Assembly: GCA_029210125.1 (NCBI GenBank)
Contig: JARGPR010000007.1
Span: forward strand, 1-64,000
Length of the DNA: 64,000 nt
Source of the DNA: Pseudomonadales bacterium
GTDB taxonomy: Bacteria; Pseudomonadota; Gammaproteobacteria; Pseudomonadales; JAHRWD01
Reading direction: 5' to 3'
Shown: piece by piece, positions 8,543-18,023 of the stretch
Layout of the letters: each line of letters starts with the position of its first letter
Position numbering within the stretch: the stretch's first letter is position 1
Translations under genes and position numbers: made by a program
Notes under the pieces: generated by a model
Database searches by the model: none
What the model was told of the DNA's origin: nothing
Seen by the model: only the letters and a program-made list of their open reading frames with translations

Positions 8543-10351
8543 TTACAGTGCTGGATCTTCAAATAACCAAACAACGTTGTTTTCGTGTTTGCCGGTATCT
8601 TCGCCAATCAAGACTCGGCCATCATCGAGAATCACGAGGTTGTCGGGATTGGAGATATTATTGATATTGCACTGGTTAACGGTTCGGTCGCCGTAGTATG
8701 GGCCACCGACAATCGCTGGCACCATTGCATTGACATCCACCAGTCCATTAGCATTTTTTGCTAATTTCATACGGTAAACGACTCCACATTTTCCATGGGT
8801 ACCGTCCAGTTGAATGTCACCAAGATCATCGGACATGGTTTTATCAAAACTCGACATTGCCATGTACATATAGGCTTGCGCACCGTCTGCCGCACCCGTA
8901 TTCCACCAGCTGTTGGCCAACCCGAAGTTGATGTTAACCCCTTCCATTTTGCGGAACTCTCCAGTCGCACCCAGCGCAACAGCGGCTTTGCGTGACTCAA
9001 GAAAAGCGGGGCGATTATCCGTGAAGGTTGTGGTGCCTACGTTGCCGTCACCATCAATATCGGTTCCGGTTTTCGCTTCTGCCCAATCATTAACCTGCTG
9101 ATCAGTAATGTATTTGGCATCAGAAAAAGTGCCGTCATACTCGGCGATGGCAGTTTCAAGACTGGCTTCTGTCCCATGGGCAAGTTCAATCCACTGGATA
9201 CCGAGGGTAGCTTCGGCTGGATCAGAAACCCCATTGGCCTGAGTGATTTTTGCAGCGTACAGAGTACCGGCGCTCATATCGTCAGCAACATCCGCTACAA
9301 ATTTGAAAAATACCACCCCTGTGCCATCATCGCTCAGGAATACTGTGCGTCGATCCGGCATGACAACCGCATTTTCATGTGAAAACCGACCCAGTGTTTC
9401 TAGCTTGTTGACCTGTACATTGGATTCATCCGCTGTAGCAACCGTACCGTTAATACCGATTTCGACGATATAGCCGTAGTCGTAGGGGTTGCCCCAGTTG
9501 CCGCTTCGATCAAGCGGGTATCCCTTGTACTCTGCAATGGCTTCAGCGTTACTAAAATAGCTGTGGCTTGAGTCGAACCAATCCGCAGTATTATCAAAGT
9601 ACAGTTCTTCTGCGGATAATGGAGTGCCCCAGGGGCTGAGGGTGCCAAAACAGTTAACCCAGGTGCCATCTACAGAGGAGAAGTCCAGCATGCCTTCAGC
9701 GGTGACTGCGCTGTAATCTGAGGAAATATTGATGCGACTCATGCTACCTGGTCGATCCTCCCAGTTGCTGTAGAGATAATAACCACCGCTGCCATCCGGC
9801 ACCGCGGCGTTAAAATCTGGATCGTTTGAGTTTTTGATTAGCGTGGTGCCATCGGTTGCGAGAATGTCACCCATATTATTACCGTCAGCCAACGCATCCG
9901 CCTGTTGAGCCAACACCTTGTATTGGCCAACCGCAGTGAGCACAACCTCTTTATCACTCGCAGAGATCGGCATATCCGCCGCTGGAACATCACCGAGGTT
10001 GTTAAAGTCTTTACCCGTGATTACACCGATGGTTCCTTTGTCGAAAATTTTTCCGCTGCTGTCCATAGCAGTATTGCTATCACTTGGATGCTGAATATTC
10101 AGAAACAGAGCACCATCTGTATTTAGAAAAATCCCGGTGAACTCAGCACCAATCGGTGCAGTCGCGATTCTTTTTAAGCCAAGCGGAATATAGTTGGTAA
10201 TACCGTCTTCGCCCGCGGCTCCCGCAGCTCCTGTTGCGCCAACTGTGCCGTTGTCACCATCATCTGCGCATCCGCCTAGCAATAGGGTGCAGCCTAGTAA
10301 AGCCGCACCAAGCGGTAAAGTTGTAGATTTGTGTTTGTTAGATGAAATCAC
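8543..10351 (-). CDS. PhoX-like (DUF839) lipoprotein, putative alkaline phosphatase
   Basis: A 602-aa member of the DUF839/PhoX beta-propeller family. Known PhoX enzymes are calcium/iron-dependent phosphomonoesterases used in phosphate starvation. Family-like stretches include LGRFSHENAVVMPD, VFLSDDGTGVVFFKFV, NCFGTLSPWGT and the C-terminal NPDNLVILDDGRVLIGED. Instead of a twin-arginine signal it has a lipoprotein signal (LLLGGC), followed by collagen-like Gly-X-Y triplets (about residues 34-49). A DIDGDGNVG loop may bind calcium. The start is GTG with a good GGGGAGA site seven bases upstream. Enzyme activity is inferred; PhoX-like proteins without phosphatase activity exist. Confidence 0.75.
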   Translation of the reverse strand: MISSNKHKSTTLPLGAALLGCTLLLGGCADDGDNGTVGATGAAGAAGEDGITNYIPLGLKRIATAPIGAEFTGIFLNTDGALFLNIQHPSDSNTAMDSSGKIFDKGTIGVITGKDFNNLGDVPAADMPISASDKEVVLTAVGQYKVLAQQADALADGNNMGDILATDGTTLIKNSNDPDFNAAVPDGSGGYYLYSNWEDRPGSMSRINISSDYSAVTAEGMLDFSSVDGTWVNCFGTLSPWGTPLSAEELYFDNTADWFDSSHSYFSNAEAIAEYKGYPLDRSGNWGNPYDYGYIVEIGINGTVATADESNVQVNKLETLGRFSHENAVVMPDRRTVFLSDDGTGVVFFKFVADVADDMSAGTLYAAKITQANGVSDPAEATLGIQWIELAHGTEASLETAIAEYDGTFSDAKYITDQQVNDWAEAKTGTDIDGDGNVGTTTFTDNRPAFLESRKAAVALGATGEFRKMEGVNINFGLANSWWNTGAADGAQAYMYMAMSSFDKTMSDDLGDIQLDGTHGKCGVVYRMKLAKNANGLVDVNAMVPAIVGGPYYGDRTVNQCNINNISNPDNLVILDDGRVLIGEDTGKHENNVVWLFEDPAL

Positions 10352-10470
10352 TGTGTTCTCCCCGATTACGCCAAATTAAATAGTCTGGCCCGTCATCTGC
10401 AGGTAAATACAACACCGTGCAAACTGGGCTGGTAGGAAATTTAGAGGAGATATATTTCAAACAAACTAAT

Positions 10471-10493
10471 GATTTATGACAATTTGCTGACTA
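10471..10493 (-). promoter_or_regulatory. Weak candidate Pho box upstream of the PhoX-like gene
   Basis: The 321 bases between 10352 and 10672 hold no supported gene. On the minus strand, heptamers TAGTCAG and TTGTCAT occur 11 bp apart with AT-rich spacing, about 120 bases before the PhoX-like start. The known PhoB box is two CTGTCAT-like heptamers at 11-bp spacing. Only the second matches well, so this is a tentative call. Confidence 0.25.
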
Positions 10494-10672
10494 CCCGAAA
10501 AATATTATTTTTGACGGGACTAGATAGATTTGTCAGACACAGAGCTGCATGTGCGGAAGGTTTCAGCCTCGCTCTGTGAGTGATTTGGGGTTGAGGATTA
10601 GCGGCGACAAACGAAAAGGACGTATTTTAGGCAAGCAGATGCGACTAGAGGCAAACTGAAATTAAATTGTGG

Positions 10673-12175
10673 CTATGTCAGTGGCAGCAATACACCAAAC
10701 GCGACGGTAAGTACCAGAACCCCTAAAATATTGATAAATATCCCGGTCTTTACCATCTGCATAATAGTAACCCGCCGGCTGCTATAAATAATCGCGTTAG
10801 GGGGAGTCGCTGCCGGCAGCATAAACGCATAGGAGCATGCCAGTGCGGTGGCGGCCATTAATAGAAATGGATCCATTTCCAGCGTAATAGCCAGTGCACC
10901 CATAAGCGGTAGCAGTAGTGAAGCGGTTGCCGTGTTGGAGGTCACTTCGGTTAGGAAAATCACGCTTGTGACGATCAAACCCAGAATGACGATCAGATCT
11001 AACCCTTCGAGTAATGAGAACTGAGCAGCAATCCAGTCGGTTAAACCGGTATGACTAAATCCCTTGGCGATGGCAAAACCACCTCCGAATAGCACGATCA
11101 CGTCCCAGGGGATTTTGACTGCGGTATCCCAGTTCAACAGTCTTTCACCTTTTTGGGATTTCGAGGGTAAAAGAAATAGTAGCAGCGCAGCGGCAATTGC
11201 AATGGTTGAATCCTGTACCAGCTTTATGGCCTGCCAGTCGATGAAACCTCGTAATATCCAGCACAGTGCTGCACCAACAAATACGGCAAATACCCAACGT
11301 TCTTCCGATGATACAGGCCCGAGTTGTTCAAGCTCTGTTTTGATCGATTCCCGACCGCCGGGAACAGACTCTGTTTGCGATGGATAGGCCCAGCGAGTCA
11401 GGTACAGCCAAATACAGATCAGCATAAAAATAGAGATTGGAAGAGCAATAGACATCCAGCCCGAAAAGGTAATTCGCTGGTGATATAACTCTTCATATAC
11501 ACCGGCCAATATCGCGTTGGGAGGCGTGCCTATCAATGTTGCAGTACCACCCACAGAAGCGGCATAGGCGATACCCAACATCAATGAAGTAGAGAAATTA
11601 TCATTTAGATCAGTTGGTTGAGAGCTGTTTGAATCAAACTGTTTAACCAGTGCGAGAGCGATAGTGAGCATCATCATGGTGGTAGCGGTATTGCTGACCC
11701 ACATTGAAAGAAAAGCTGTGGCGATCATAAACCCCAAAATTACCGCCTGGGGTGAACTGCCTGCTCGCAGGATGACATGCAGGGCAATACGCTTGTGCAG
11801 ATTCCATCTTTCCATTGTGACCGCAATCAAAAAGCCACCCATAAATAGGTAGATCAGATGATTGGCGTAAGAGCCGGTGACCTGGGATGATTTCATAATC
11901 CCGAGCAGTGGATAGAGCACAATCGGTAGTAGTGCGGTGGCTGCTACGGGGATGGCTTCTGAGATCCAAAGGGATGCCATTAATGCCACCACTGCTAATA
12001 CACGCATCGCTTCGACAGATGCGCCCGCGGGCGTAGGAGCCAGTAGAATCAAACAGAACAGACTTACCCCAACAGCGATGCCGATATTTCTATTAGGTTT
12101 GTTCAGCTTCGGCGAAGAAGAGGTGGGCGGTTTAGGAGCTCTGGAAGGTACGGAAGGTATAATGTTATCCGCCAT
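10673..12175 (-). CDS. DASS (SLC13) family sodium:anion symporter
   Basis: An inner-membrane transporter of about 500 aa with many hydrophobic helices. The two DASS signatures are visible: an SNTATTMMMLTIALAL segment with following GGTATLIGTPPNAI in the first half, and TSNTATASLLLPLMGAL with AATPPNAIIYSS in the second half. Members carry dicarboxylates, citrate or sulfate with sodium. An in-frame TTG at 12214 would add 13 residues; I choose the ATG at 12175 because the longer form overlaps the upstream gene by 50 bases, while the ATG gives an 11-base overlap. Co-transcribed after the AbgT-type gene, so both may handle organic anions in a sodium-driven way. Confidence 0.9.
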   Translation of the reverse strand: MADNIIPSVPSRAPKPPTSSSPKLNKPNRNIGIAVGVSLFCLILLAPTPAGASVEAMRVLAVVALMASLWISEAIPVAATALLPIVLYPLLGIMKSSQVTGSYANHLIYLFMGGFLIAVTMERWNLHKRIALHVILRAGSSPQAVILGFMIATAFLSMWVSNTATTMMMLTIALALVKQFDSNSSQPTDLNDNFSTSLMLGIAYAASVGGTATLIGTPPNAILAGVYEELYHQRITFSGWMSIALPISIFMLICIWLYLTRWAYPSQTESVPGGRESIKTELEQLGPVSSEERWVFAVFVGAALCWILRGFIDWQAIKLVQDSTIAIAAALLLFLLPSKSQKGERLLNWDTAVKIPWDVIVLFGGGFAIAKGFSHTGLTDWIAAQFSLLEGLDLIVILGLIVTSVIFLTEVTSNTATASLLLPLMGALAITLEMDPFLLMAATALACSYAFMLPAATPPNAIIYSSRRVTIMQMVKTGIFINILGVLVLTVAFGVLLPLT

Positions 12176-13712
12176 ATAGAGTCGCGGCACCGGGGCCAAG
12201 GGGCCATCCAGCAAATATCCACATCGCCAGCATTAGACTCCAGATCAGCAAAAAGGTCAGGGAGTAGGGCAGCATCAATACAATCATGGTGCCCATGCCA
12301 GCGTTGTTGTCGTAGCGTTTCACAAATGCATAGACCAGCGCGAAATAGGGCATCAGTGGCGTGATGATATTGGTACTGCTATCACCGACTCGGTACGCCG
12401 CCTGGGTTAATTCTGGTGAGATACCCGACAACATCAACATGGGTACAAATATGGGTGCCATGATAGCCCACTTGGCCGAGGCGCTGCCGATAAACAAATT
12501 AGATAGCGCGCAGAACAGGATAAAGCAGATCATCAAAGGTATCGCGCTGAAGCCAGCACTTTTTAAAAGGTCAGCACCTTCCACCGCTAACACCAGACCA
12601 AGATTAGTCCAGCTAAAAAATGCTACAAACTGCGCGGCAAAAAACATAAGCACGATGTAAGTCGCCATTATCCGCATGGTATCTTCCATCGCTTCAACCA
12701 CGTCATTGCCGTTTTTGAAGGTGCCGCTGACATATCCATAAACCGTGCCGCACAGTGCTGCGGTCAGAAAAATGATGGCAATCAGACCCGACATAAACGG
12801 TGATTTAATGATTGAGCCGGTATCTGGGTTGCGGAGAAAGCCATCATCCGGCACCAGGCCCCAAATCAATAACGCGGTGATAGCGAGTACCAGTAAACCG
12901 GTATATTTGAGCGCTTTTTTTTCCGCCGCCGGAAGATGTAGTGATATCGCTTCGGTTTGGTTATCCGTGCTGGTGTTATTGGTGCTAGAGCCGCCCAATG
13001 AAGGCATCACAAATTTTTCGGTGACCCAGGTGCCCGCGACTGACAGCAACAGGGTTGAGGCGATAATAAAGTAGTAATTTCCGGTAGCGGCCACTTCGTA
13101 ACTTGAATCGAGCAGGTGCGCTGCTTCGGTGGAGATGCCACCTAAAATAGCATCGACTGGGCCTATCAATAAATTAGCGCTGAACCCTGCGGAGACACCC
13201 GCGAAACTGGCTGCTATGCCTGCAATGGGATTGCGACCTGCGGCCAGAAAAACCATACCGCTGACGGGAATGAGAACTACATAGCCTGAATCAACCGCGA
13301 TGCTCGACATCACGCCGGCAAACACAACAATAAATGTCAGTAAAGTATCCGGAGCTTTCAGCACCAATAGTTTAAGTAAGCTTTGAATCAGCCCCGATTT
13401 TTCCGCAATGCCGATGCCTAACATAGTAACCAGCACCGGGCCTACGGGGGCGAAACCGGTGAAATTCTTAACCATATTGCTAGTGATACGGTTAAAGCCA
13501 TCAATACTCAGCAAGTTAACGACAGGGATTGAGTTGCCGTTTAAAGGATGAATAACCACTGTGCCGAGACTGTAGAAAAGCGCAGAAAGAGCGATAACCA
13601 GCAGGCTTAAAAACACAAAAAGCAGCGTCGGATGGGGCAGGGCATTGCCGGCCTTTTCAATACGGTTTAGCGCGGAACGAGTGCGGGATAATTTATTCAC
13701 GGTAGTCTGCAA
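12165..13712 (-). CDS. abgT: AbgT-family transporter (p-aminobenzoyl-glutamate type)
   Basis: A 515-aa inner-membrane protein of the AbgT family, whose members import p-aminobenzoyl-glutamate or export sulfonamide-like drugs, driven by ion gradients. Family features include the N-terminal [17 protein letters not shown] stretch, [19 protein letters not shown], the [12 protein letters not shown] motif and the [16 protein letters not shown] motif near the C-terminus. Length and helix number are normal. It is the first gene of a two-gene operon with the DASS transporter. Substrate direction cannot be told from sequence. The gene symbol reflects family, not proven function. Confidence 0.88.
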   Translation of the reverse strand: MQTTVNKLSRTRSALNRIEKAGNALPHPTLLFVFLSLLVIALSALFYSLGTVVIHPLNGNSIPVVNLLSIDGFNRITSNMVKNFTGFAPVGPVLVTMLGIGIAEKSGLIQSLLKLLVLKAPDTLLTFIVVFAGVMSSIAVDSGYVVLIPVSGMVFLAAGRNPIAGIAASFAGVSAGFSANLLIGPVDAILGGISTEAAHLLDSSYEVAATGNYYFIIASTLLLSVAGTWVTEKFVMPSLGGSSTNNTSTDNQTEAISLHLPAAEKKALKYTGLLVLAITALLIWGLVPDDGFLRNPDTGSIIKSPFMSGLIAIIFLTAALCGTVYGYVSGTFKNGNDVVEAMEDTMRIMATYIVLMFFAAQFVAFFSWTNLGLVLAVEGADLLKSAGFSAIPLMICFILFCALSNLFIGSASAKWAIMAPIFVPMLMLSGISPELTQAAYRVGDSSTNIITPLMPYFALVYAFVKRYDNNAGMGTMIVLMLPYSLTFLLIWSLMLAMWIFAGWPLGPGAATLYGG

Positions 13713-13802
13713 TCAAGGTTATGGCGGGTTCAGATGAACCAGGAATCAAACCGGAGAATATTAACGAGTGCGGATGCCGGTTAAAGTAAGAGGGACTAAA
13801 AA

Positions 13803-13841
13803 GTAAAAAACTATTGCCGCAGAACAGGTCTGCGGCAATAG
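13803..13841 (-). terminator. Intrinsic terminator after the MaoC-pair operon
   Basis: A perfect 13-bp inverted repeat (13811-13823 with 13829-13841, 5-base loop) is followed on the minus strand by a run of T (13810-13804). It stands 14 bases beyond the stop of the 140-aa MaoC gene, fitting that transcript. Confidence 0.88.
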
Positions 13842-13854
13842 TTAAAGGCTCAGA

Positions 13855-14277
13855 TTACGCAGACCATGGTCGAACGGTTGAGAACCCTTGAATCAGCATT
13901 TCGCCCTTGTCATTGATCGCAGTCAAATCAAGGTCAGCGTGCGTAACGCCATCTTCTTCGTAGACTTTCTTAACAACGCCTTTGAACTCAACGTCGTCAC
14001 CAGGCCACAAACGAGTTTTGAAACGAATTCCAAAACTTTTAACGTTCTGGGCTCCGAACCACTCCGCCGGTACACGTGACAAAATGCCAGCAGTCAACAT
14101 GCCCATACCAAAAACGGTAGGCAGGCCAGCTTTTTCAGCAAAAGTTTGATCGTGGTGGATTGGGTTGAAGTCACCACCGCCGCCCGCATAACGTGCGAAA
14201 TCGGTACGGGTGAAATCTTTTTTTGTGAATGCGAACTCGTCGCCTTCTTTAATAGATGTGAAAAGATCAGTACTCAT
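13855..14277 (-). CDS. MaoC-like hydratase, catalytic subunit
   Basis: A 140-aa hot-dog-fold protein of the MaoC/(R)-specific enoyl-CoA hydratase group. The hydratase-2 signature is present: YAGGGGDFNPIHHDQTFAEKAG, with catalytic Asp and His, followed by FGMGMLTAGIL. These enzymes reversibly add water to trans-2-enoyl thioesters. Its start overlaps by 4 bases the stop of a second hot-dog gene lacking the signature, the arrangement of two-subunit dehydratases such as HadAB or ChsH1/H2. The two probably form one heteromeric enzyme on long or branched acyl thioesters (inference). A strong terminator follows. Confidence 0.88.
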   Translation of the reverse strand: MSTDLFTSIKEGDEFAFTKKDFTRTDFARYAGGGGDFNPIHHDQTFAEKAGLPTVFGMGMLTAGILSRVPAEWFGAQNVKSFGIRFKTRLWPGDDVEFKGVVKKVYEEDGVTHADLDLTAINDKGEMLIQGFSTVRPWSA

Positions 14278-14720
14278 TCTTTTACCACTCCGCCGGTTTG
14301 GATCAATGTGTTTTTGACTCGCAGTACCAGCTCGCCATCCTGATTTTTGTAGTTCGTGAACGAATCAAAAATCTGCATGCTTCCGCCACGCTTCCCTTCC
14401 TTGACGGTTTTGACAGTTTCACCTTGCTCTGCGATCAATGTCTCGCCAGCAAAAACAGGTCGCTCGTAGAAAAACTCCTGGCCACCATGCAGTATGAATC
14501 GCATATCCAAACCCAGATCTTTGATCAGGTTAGGTGCGTCACTTGGCTGGAAAAAAGCAGTCGCAGCGGTGTAGGTTAGTGGGGCGACGATACCAGGAAG
14601 ACCAGCTGCCTTAGCAGCTTCTGCATCGTGGTATAGCGGGTCATCGCACCCGATTGAGTTAGCAAATTCGTGGATTTTTCCACGCTCGATAGGCATTCCT
14701 GGTGGATTAATATCAGCCAT
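14274..14720 (-). CDS. MaoC-like dehydratase N-terminal-type subunit (FAS1-like)
   Basis: A 148-aa hot-dog protein of the MaoC N-terminal (FAS1 dehydratase-like) type. The pattern is FANSIGCDDPLYHDAEAAKA, GLPGIVAPLTYTAA, and HGGQEFFYERPVFAGETL, matching the structural half of two-domain dehydratases. The hydratase-2 catalytic pair is absent, so it needs the partner encoded by the next gene, with which it overlaps by 4 bases. The ATG start has a GGAGAATGG-type site close upstream (minus strand, near 14733). Confidence 0.85.
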   Translation of the reverse strand: MADINPPGMPIERGKIHEFANSIGCDDPLYHDAEAAKAAGLPGIVAPLTYTAATAFFQPSDAPNLIKDLGLDMRFILHGGQEFFYERPVFAGETLIAEQGETVKTVKEGKRGGSMQIFDSFTNYKNQDGELVLRVKNTLIQTGGVVKE

Positions 14721-15076
14721 AATGCTTCCATTCTCCTTGATTGTAGATTGATTGAAAAATCCAGGTACTAGCAGGTCAGGTTCATCCTGTGTGTAAAATA
14801 CGCAGGTTGTGATGACTGAGGCTCGTACTGTTATTTTTGTATTGTTAGAGCTGTAATCTTCAGCCTGCTTTCTATTGAAAACAGACTCGGAAATCTAACA
14901 TTAGCCGATGCAAGGGTCAAGAAGACAGGGCTTCAGTGCGGTATAGAGCAGGTAACCTTTCGTGATAGCTTTAGTGCTTTAACAGGAGGATAATGCGCCG
15001 CCTCATATCGATTTCATTTTATTGTTACGAATCGGTGCTTACTTATTCGCTACAGCCTGGAGTAGCTTAAGATCAA
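14721..15076. other. Divergent intergenic region with a possible 25-codon leader ORF
   Basis: A 356-base gap between divergent genes; it should hold both promoters. The only coding candidate is a small plus-strand ORF at 14993-15070 (described separately). I see no tRNA, riboswitch or clear operator. Confidence 0.4.
14993..15070 (+). CDS. Possible 25-aa leader peptide ORF
   Basis: An ATG at 14993 is preceded by a strong AGGAGG (14984-14989) at short spacing, and the frame ends in TAA at 15068-15070, six bases before the TTG start of the flavoprotein gene. That gene has no good ribosome site of its own, so the short ORF could couple translation into it. No homologue or repeated-codon attenuator pattern is seen. 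The short spacing of the ribosome site argues for caution. Confidence 0.3.
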   Translation: MRRLISISFYCYESVLTYSLQPGVA

Positions 15077-16306
15077 TTGAAACAGTATGACGTGATTATA
15101 TTAGGTGCAGGTGCTGCCGGCTTGATGTGTGCAGCAACTGCAGCGCAGCGTGGCCGCAGGGTACTCGTGTTAGAACGCGCCAATAAGATAGGCAAAAAAA
15201 TACTGATGTCCGGTGGTGGTCGCTGCAACTATACGAATTACAGCGTTGAACCGGAAAATTATATCTCTTCAAACCCCCACTTCTGCAAGTCGGCTTTGAG
15301 TCGCTATACCCAATGGGACTTTATTGGTCTGGTTGAAAAGCATGCGATCAATACCGAAGAACGTAAGCACGGACAACTGTTCTGTGTAGATTCAGCCAAG
15401 GATATTTTGGCCATGTTAGTTGCTGAATGCGAGGAGGTTGGCGTTGAAATACAAAGCCATTGTGAGATCAGGGCTGTTCAAGAGTTAAAAAATAGTGAGC
15501 CAGATAACCTCAATCACTATTTAGTTGCGGTGGATGGTTTTGACGGTGTCGCAAAGTTACAGAATATCCGGTGTTCATCGTTAGTGGTGGCAACCGGCGC
15601 ATTATCGATACCCTCATTGGGAGGCAGCGGTTTTGGCTACGAAATCGCAACACAGTTCGGCTTATCGCTTACCGAGCGCCGCGCTGGGTTGGTGCCTCTT
15701 ATGTTCAGTTCGTCGGTTAAGGCAATCTGCGAGCGTTTGTCTGGCCTGGCTCTTGAGGTAGAAGTCAGCTGCAACGGGCAGAGCTTTACCGAAAACATGC
15801 TATTTACTCACCGTGGAATCAGTGGCCCGGTTATTTTGCAGATCTCAAATTACTGGTATCCCGGCGATACGATTGAGATTGATCTGCTGCCAACACTGAA
15901 TGCGGTTGAGTGGTTGCTTGAAGCAAAACAGCAACAGGGAAAAACCAGGCTAAATTCCCTATTAAACAATCAGATATCGAAGAAGTTTGTAGCAGAACTG
16001 CAGAAGCTATGGTGGCCCGATGTCGCCACTGATCCACTCGCACAATTTAGCGATCAACACCTAATTAGCATTGGTGAAAAGCTCAACCGTTGGTGTTTGA
16101 AACCCTCTGGTAGCGAAGGTTATCGTACCGCCGAAGTAACCCTTGGCGGCGTGGATACCGATGGAATCAGCTCTAAAACGATGGAAGCCAAAAGCCAGAA
16201 GGGTCTCTACTTTATTGGCGAAGTGCTGGATGTCAGCGGTCATCTAGGTGGGTTCAATTTTCAATGGGCGTGGTCGTCGGGTTATACCGCTGGGTCATTC
16301 GCTTAG
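15077..16306 (+). CDS. HI0933/YhiN-like FAD-dependent oxidoreductase
   Basis: A 409-aa flavoprotein of the HI0933/YhiN family (aminoacetone-oxidase-like). The N-terminal Rossmann FAD motif is VIILGAGAAGLMCAATAAQRG at about residues 5-25, followed by the family hallmark GKKILMSGGGRCNYTN. The C-terminal FAD-binding end is GLYFIGEVLDVSGHLGGFN-QWAWSSG, also typical. The cellular reaction of this family is not established. The start is TTG without a convincing Shine-Dalgarno; the frame before it contains no better start. A second flavoprotein gene follows 37 bases downstream and may be in the same operon. Confidence 0.88.
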   Translation: MKQYDVIILGAGAAGLMCAATAAQRGRRVLVLERANKIGKKILMSGGGRCNYTNYSVEPENYISSNPHFCKSALSRYTQWDFIGLVEKHAINTEERKHGQLFCVDSAKDILAMLVAECEEVGVEIQSHCEIRAVQELKNSEPDNLNHYLVAVDGFDGVAKLQNIRCSSLVVATGALSIPSLGGSGFGYEIATQFGLSLTERRAGLVPLMFSSSVKAICERLSGLALEVEVSCNGQSFTENMLFTHRGISGPVILQISNYWYPGDTIEIDLLPTLNAVEWLLEAKQQQGKTRLNSLLNNQISKKFVAELQKLWWPDVATDPLAQFSDQHLISIGEKLNRWCLKPSGSEGYRTAEVTLGGVDTDGISSKTMEAKSQKGLYFIGEVLDVSGHLGGFNFQWAWSSGYTAGSFA

Positions 16307-16343
16307 ATTCACTCACTCTTAACTGTTTACGTACAGCCAACAA

Positions 16344-17990
16344 ATGTTACGACTAACTGAAATTAAATTACCACTTGATCATAACGATTCGGATCTACGT
16401 ATCGCTGTGGCGACAAAATTAAGAATCTCAGAAACCGATATTGTGGAACTGGAGGTTTTTAAGCGCAGCTACGATGCCCGTAAAAAGACCAATATTTTAC
16501 TGATTTATCAGGTTAACGTTGAGTTATCGACGCCCGACGAGCAGGCCATTTTGGAGCGTTTTGCTAACCAATCCTTTGTGCGCATAGCACCAGATACTCA
16601 TTATCAGTTTGTCGCCAGTACTCCTGCTGTTTTCCCAATCGAGGAGCAGCAAAGACCCATCATTATCGGTTTTGGTCCCTGCGGTATGTTAGCTGCGTTG
16701 ATTCTCGCCCAGATGGGTTTGAAGCCAATCGTGCTGGAGCGTGGCCAGAATGTAAAGCAGCGAACCCAGGATACCTGGGATCTATGGCGCAAAGGTAATC
16801 TGCATACCGAATCCAACGTCCAGTTTGGCGAGGGTGGGGCGGGTACATTTTCTGACGGAAAGCTATACAGCCAGGTAAAAGATAAACGCCACCTTGGCCG
16901 AAAAGTACTGACCGAGTTTGTAAAGGCTGGTGCGCCGGAACAGATCTTAACGGTTGCCAAGCCCCATATTGGCACCTTTAAGCTGGTGAAGATGGTTGAA
17001 CATATGCGAGCCGAAATCATTGAGCTTGGTGGTGAGATTCGATTTGGCGCGAAAGTTGAAACCCTGCACCGTGAACCATCGATTGAGAATATGGATAAAC
17101 ATGACGCACAAATCACCGGAGTCACGCTAAGTAGCGGCGAAACCCTACATAGCCGCCATCTAATATTGGCAATAGGCCACAGCGCCCGCGACAGCTTTGA
17201 AATGCTACTGGAGCAAGGTGTGTATATTGAGCCGAAACCTTTTTCAATCGGTTTTCGAATTGAACACCCACAATCGGTGATTGATGCGGCTCGTTTTGGC
17301 GAACATGCAGGTAATCCGATATTGGGCGCGGCGGATTATAAGTTAGTACATCATTGTGACAGCGGTCGTAGCGTGTATAGCTTTTGCATGTGCCCAGGTG
17401 GCACCGTAGTGGCCGCTACATCCGAGCCTGGCCGGGTAGTTACGAACGGTATGTCGCAATATTCCCGCAATGAACGTAACGCTAATGCGGCTATTGTGGT
17501 CGGTATTACCCCCGAACAGGACTATCCCGAGCATGTATTGGCAGGCATTGATTTGCAACGGGAGCTAGAAAGCCTGGCCTACAAACTTGGTGGCAGCGAC
17601 TACAGCGCCCCGGCACAACTGGTGGGGGATTTTCTAAAGAATAAGCCATCAACCGGGCCACGCACTGTTACACCCTCATATCAGCCCGGTGTTACTTACG
17701 GAGACCTTTCAAAAGCACTACCGGAATTTGCAATTACCGCTATCCGCGAAGCGATTCCGGAATTTAACAAACAGATAAAAGGGTTTTCAATGTCCGACGC
17801 GGTGTTGACCGGTGTTGAAACCCGAACTTCGTCGCCCATTTGTATCAAACGCAGCAAGGACTTTCAGAGCATTAATACTACAGGTTTATATCCAGCGGGT
17901 GAGGGGGCTGGTTACGCGGGAGGCATTTTATCCGCCGCCATTGACGGCATAAAAGTGGCCGAGGCAGTAGCGCTGGATTTGATTCAGTAG
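16344..17990 (+). CDS. FAD-dependent dehydrogenase (COG2509-type)
   Basis: A 548-aa flavoprotein. An N-terminal region of about 90 residues (LRLTEIKLPLDHNDSDL, RSYDARKKTNI) precedes a dinucleotide-binding motif PIIIGFGPCGMLAALILAQMG at about 103-123. Further family features are the FGEGGAGTFSDGKLYSQ segment and the C-terminal GLYPAGEGAGYAGGILSAAIDG FAD-binding end. Such proteins are conserved and widespread, but their reaction is not known. The ATG start is 37 bases after the YhiN-like stop. It converges with the VF530 gene, with only 33 bases between them. Confidence 0.85.
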   Translation: MLRLTEIKLPLDHNDSDLRIAVATKLRISETDIVELEVFKRSYDARKKTNILLIYQVNVELSTPDEQAILERFANQSFVRIAPDTHYQFVASTPAVFPIEEQQRPIIIGFGPCGMLAALILAQMGLKPIVLERGQNVKQRTQDTWDLWRKGNLHTESNVQFGEGGAGTFSDGKLYSQVKDKRHLGRKVLTEFVKAGAPEQILTVAKPHIGTFKLVKMVEHMRAEIIELGGEIRFGAKVETLHREPSIENMDKHDAQITGVTLSSGETLHSRHLILAIGHSARDSFEMLLEQGVYIEPKPFSIGFRIEHPQSVIDAARFGEHAGNPILGAADYKLVHHCDSGRSVYSFCMCPGGTVVAATSEPGRVVTNGMSQYSRNERNANAAIVVGITPEQDYPEHVLAGIDLQRELESLAYKLGGSDYSAPAQLVGDFLKNKPSTGPRTVTPSYQPGVTYGDLSKALPEFAITAIREAIPEFNKQIKGFSMSDAVLTGVETRTSSPICIKRSKDFQSINTTGLYPAGEGAGYAGGILSAAIDGIKVAEAVALDLIQ

Positions 17991-18023
17991 ATTTGAGCGA
18001 GTTGTGGAACAGAACAACAGAAG

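Noticed and set aside
16604-17125. A 173-codon minus-strand open frame inside the FAD-dependent dehydrogenase gene
   Set aside because: It lies fully antisense to a well-conserved flavoprotein gene and has Ser/Pro-rich composition typical of reverse-frame translation.
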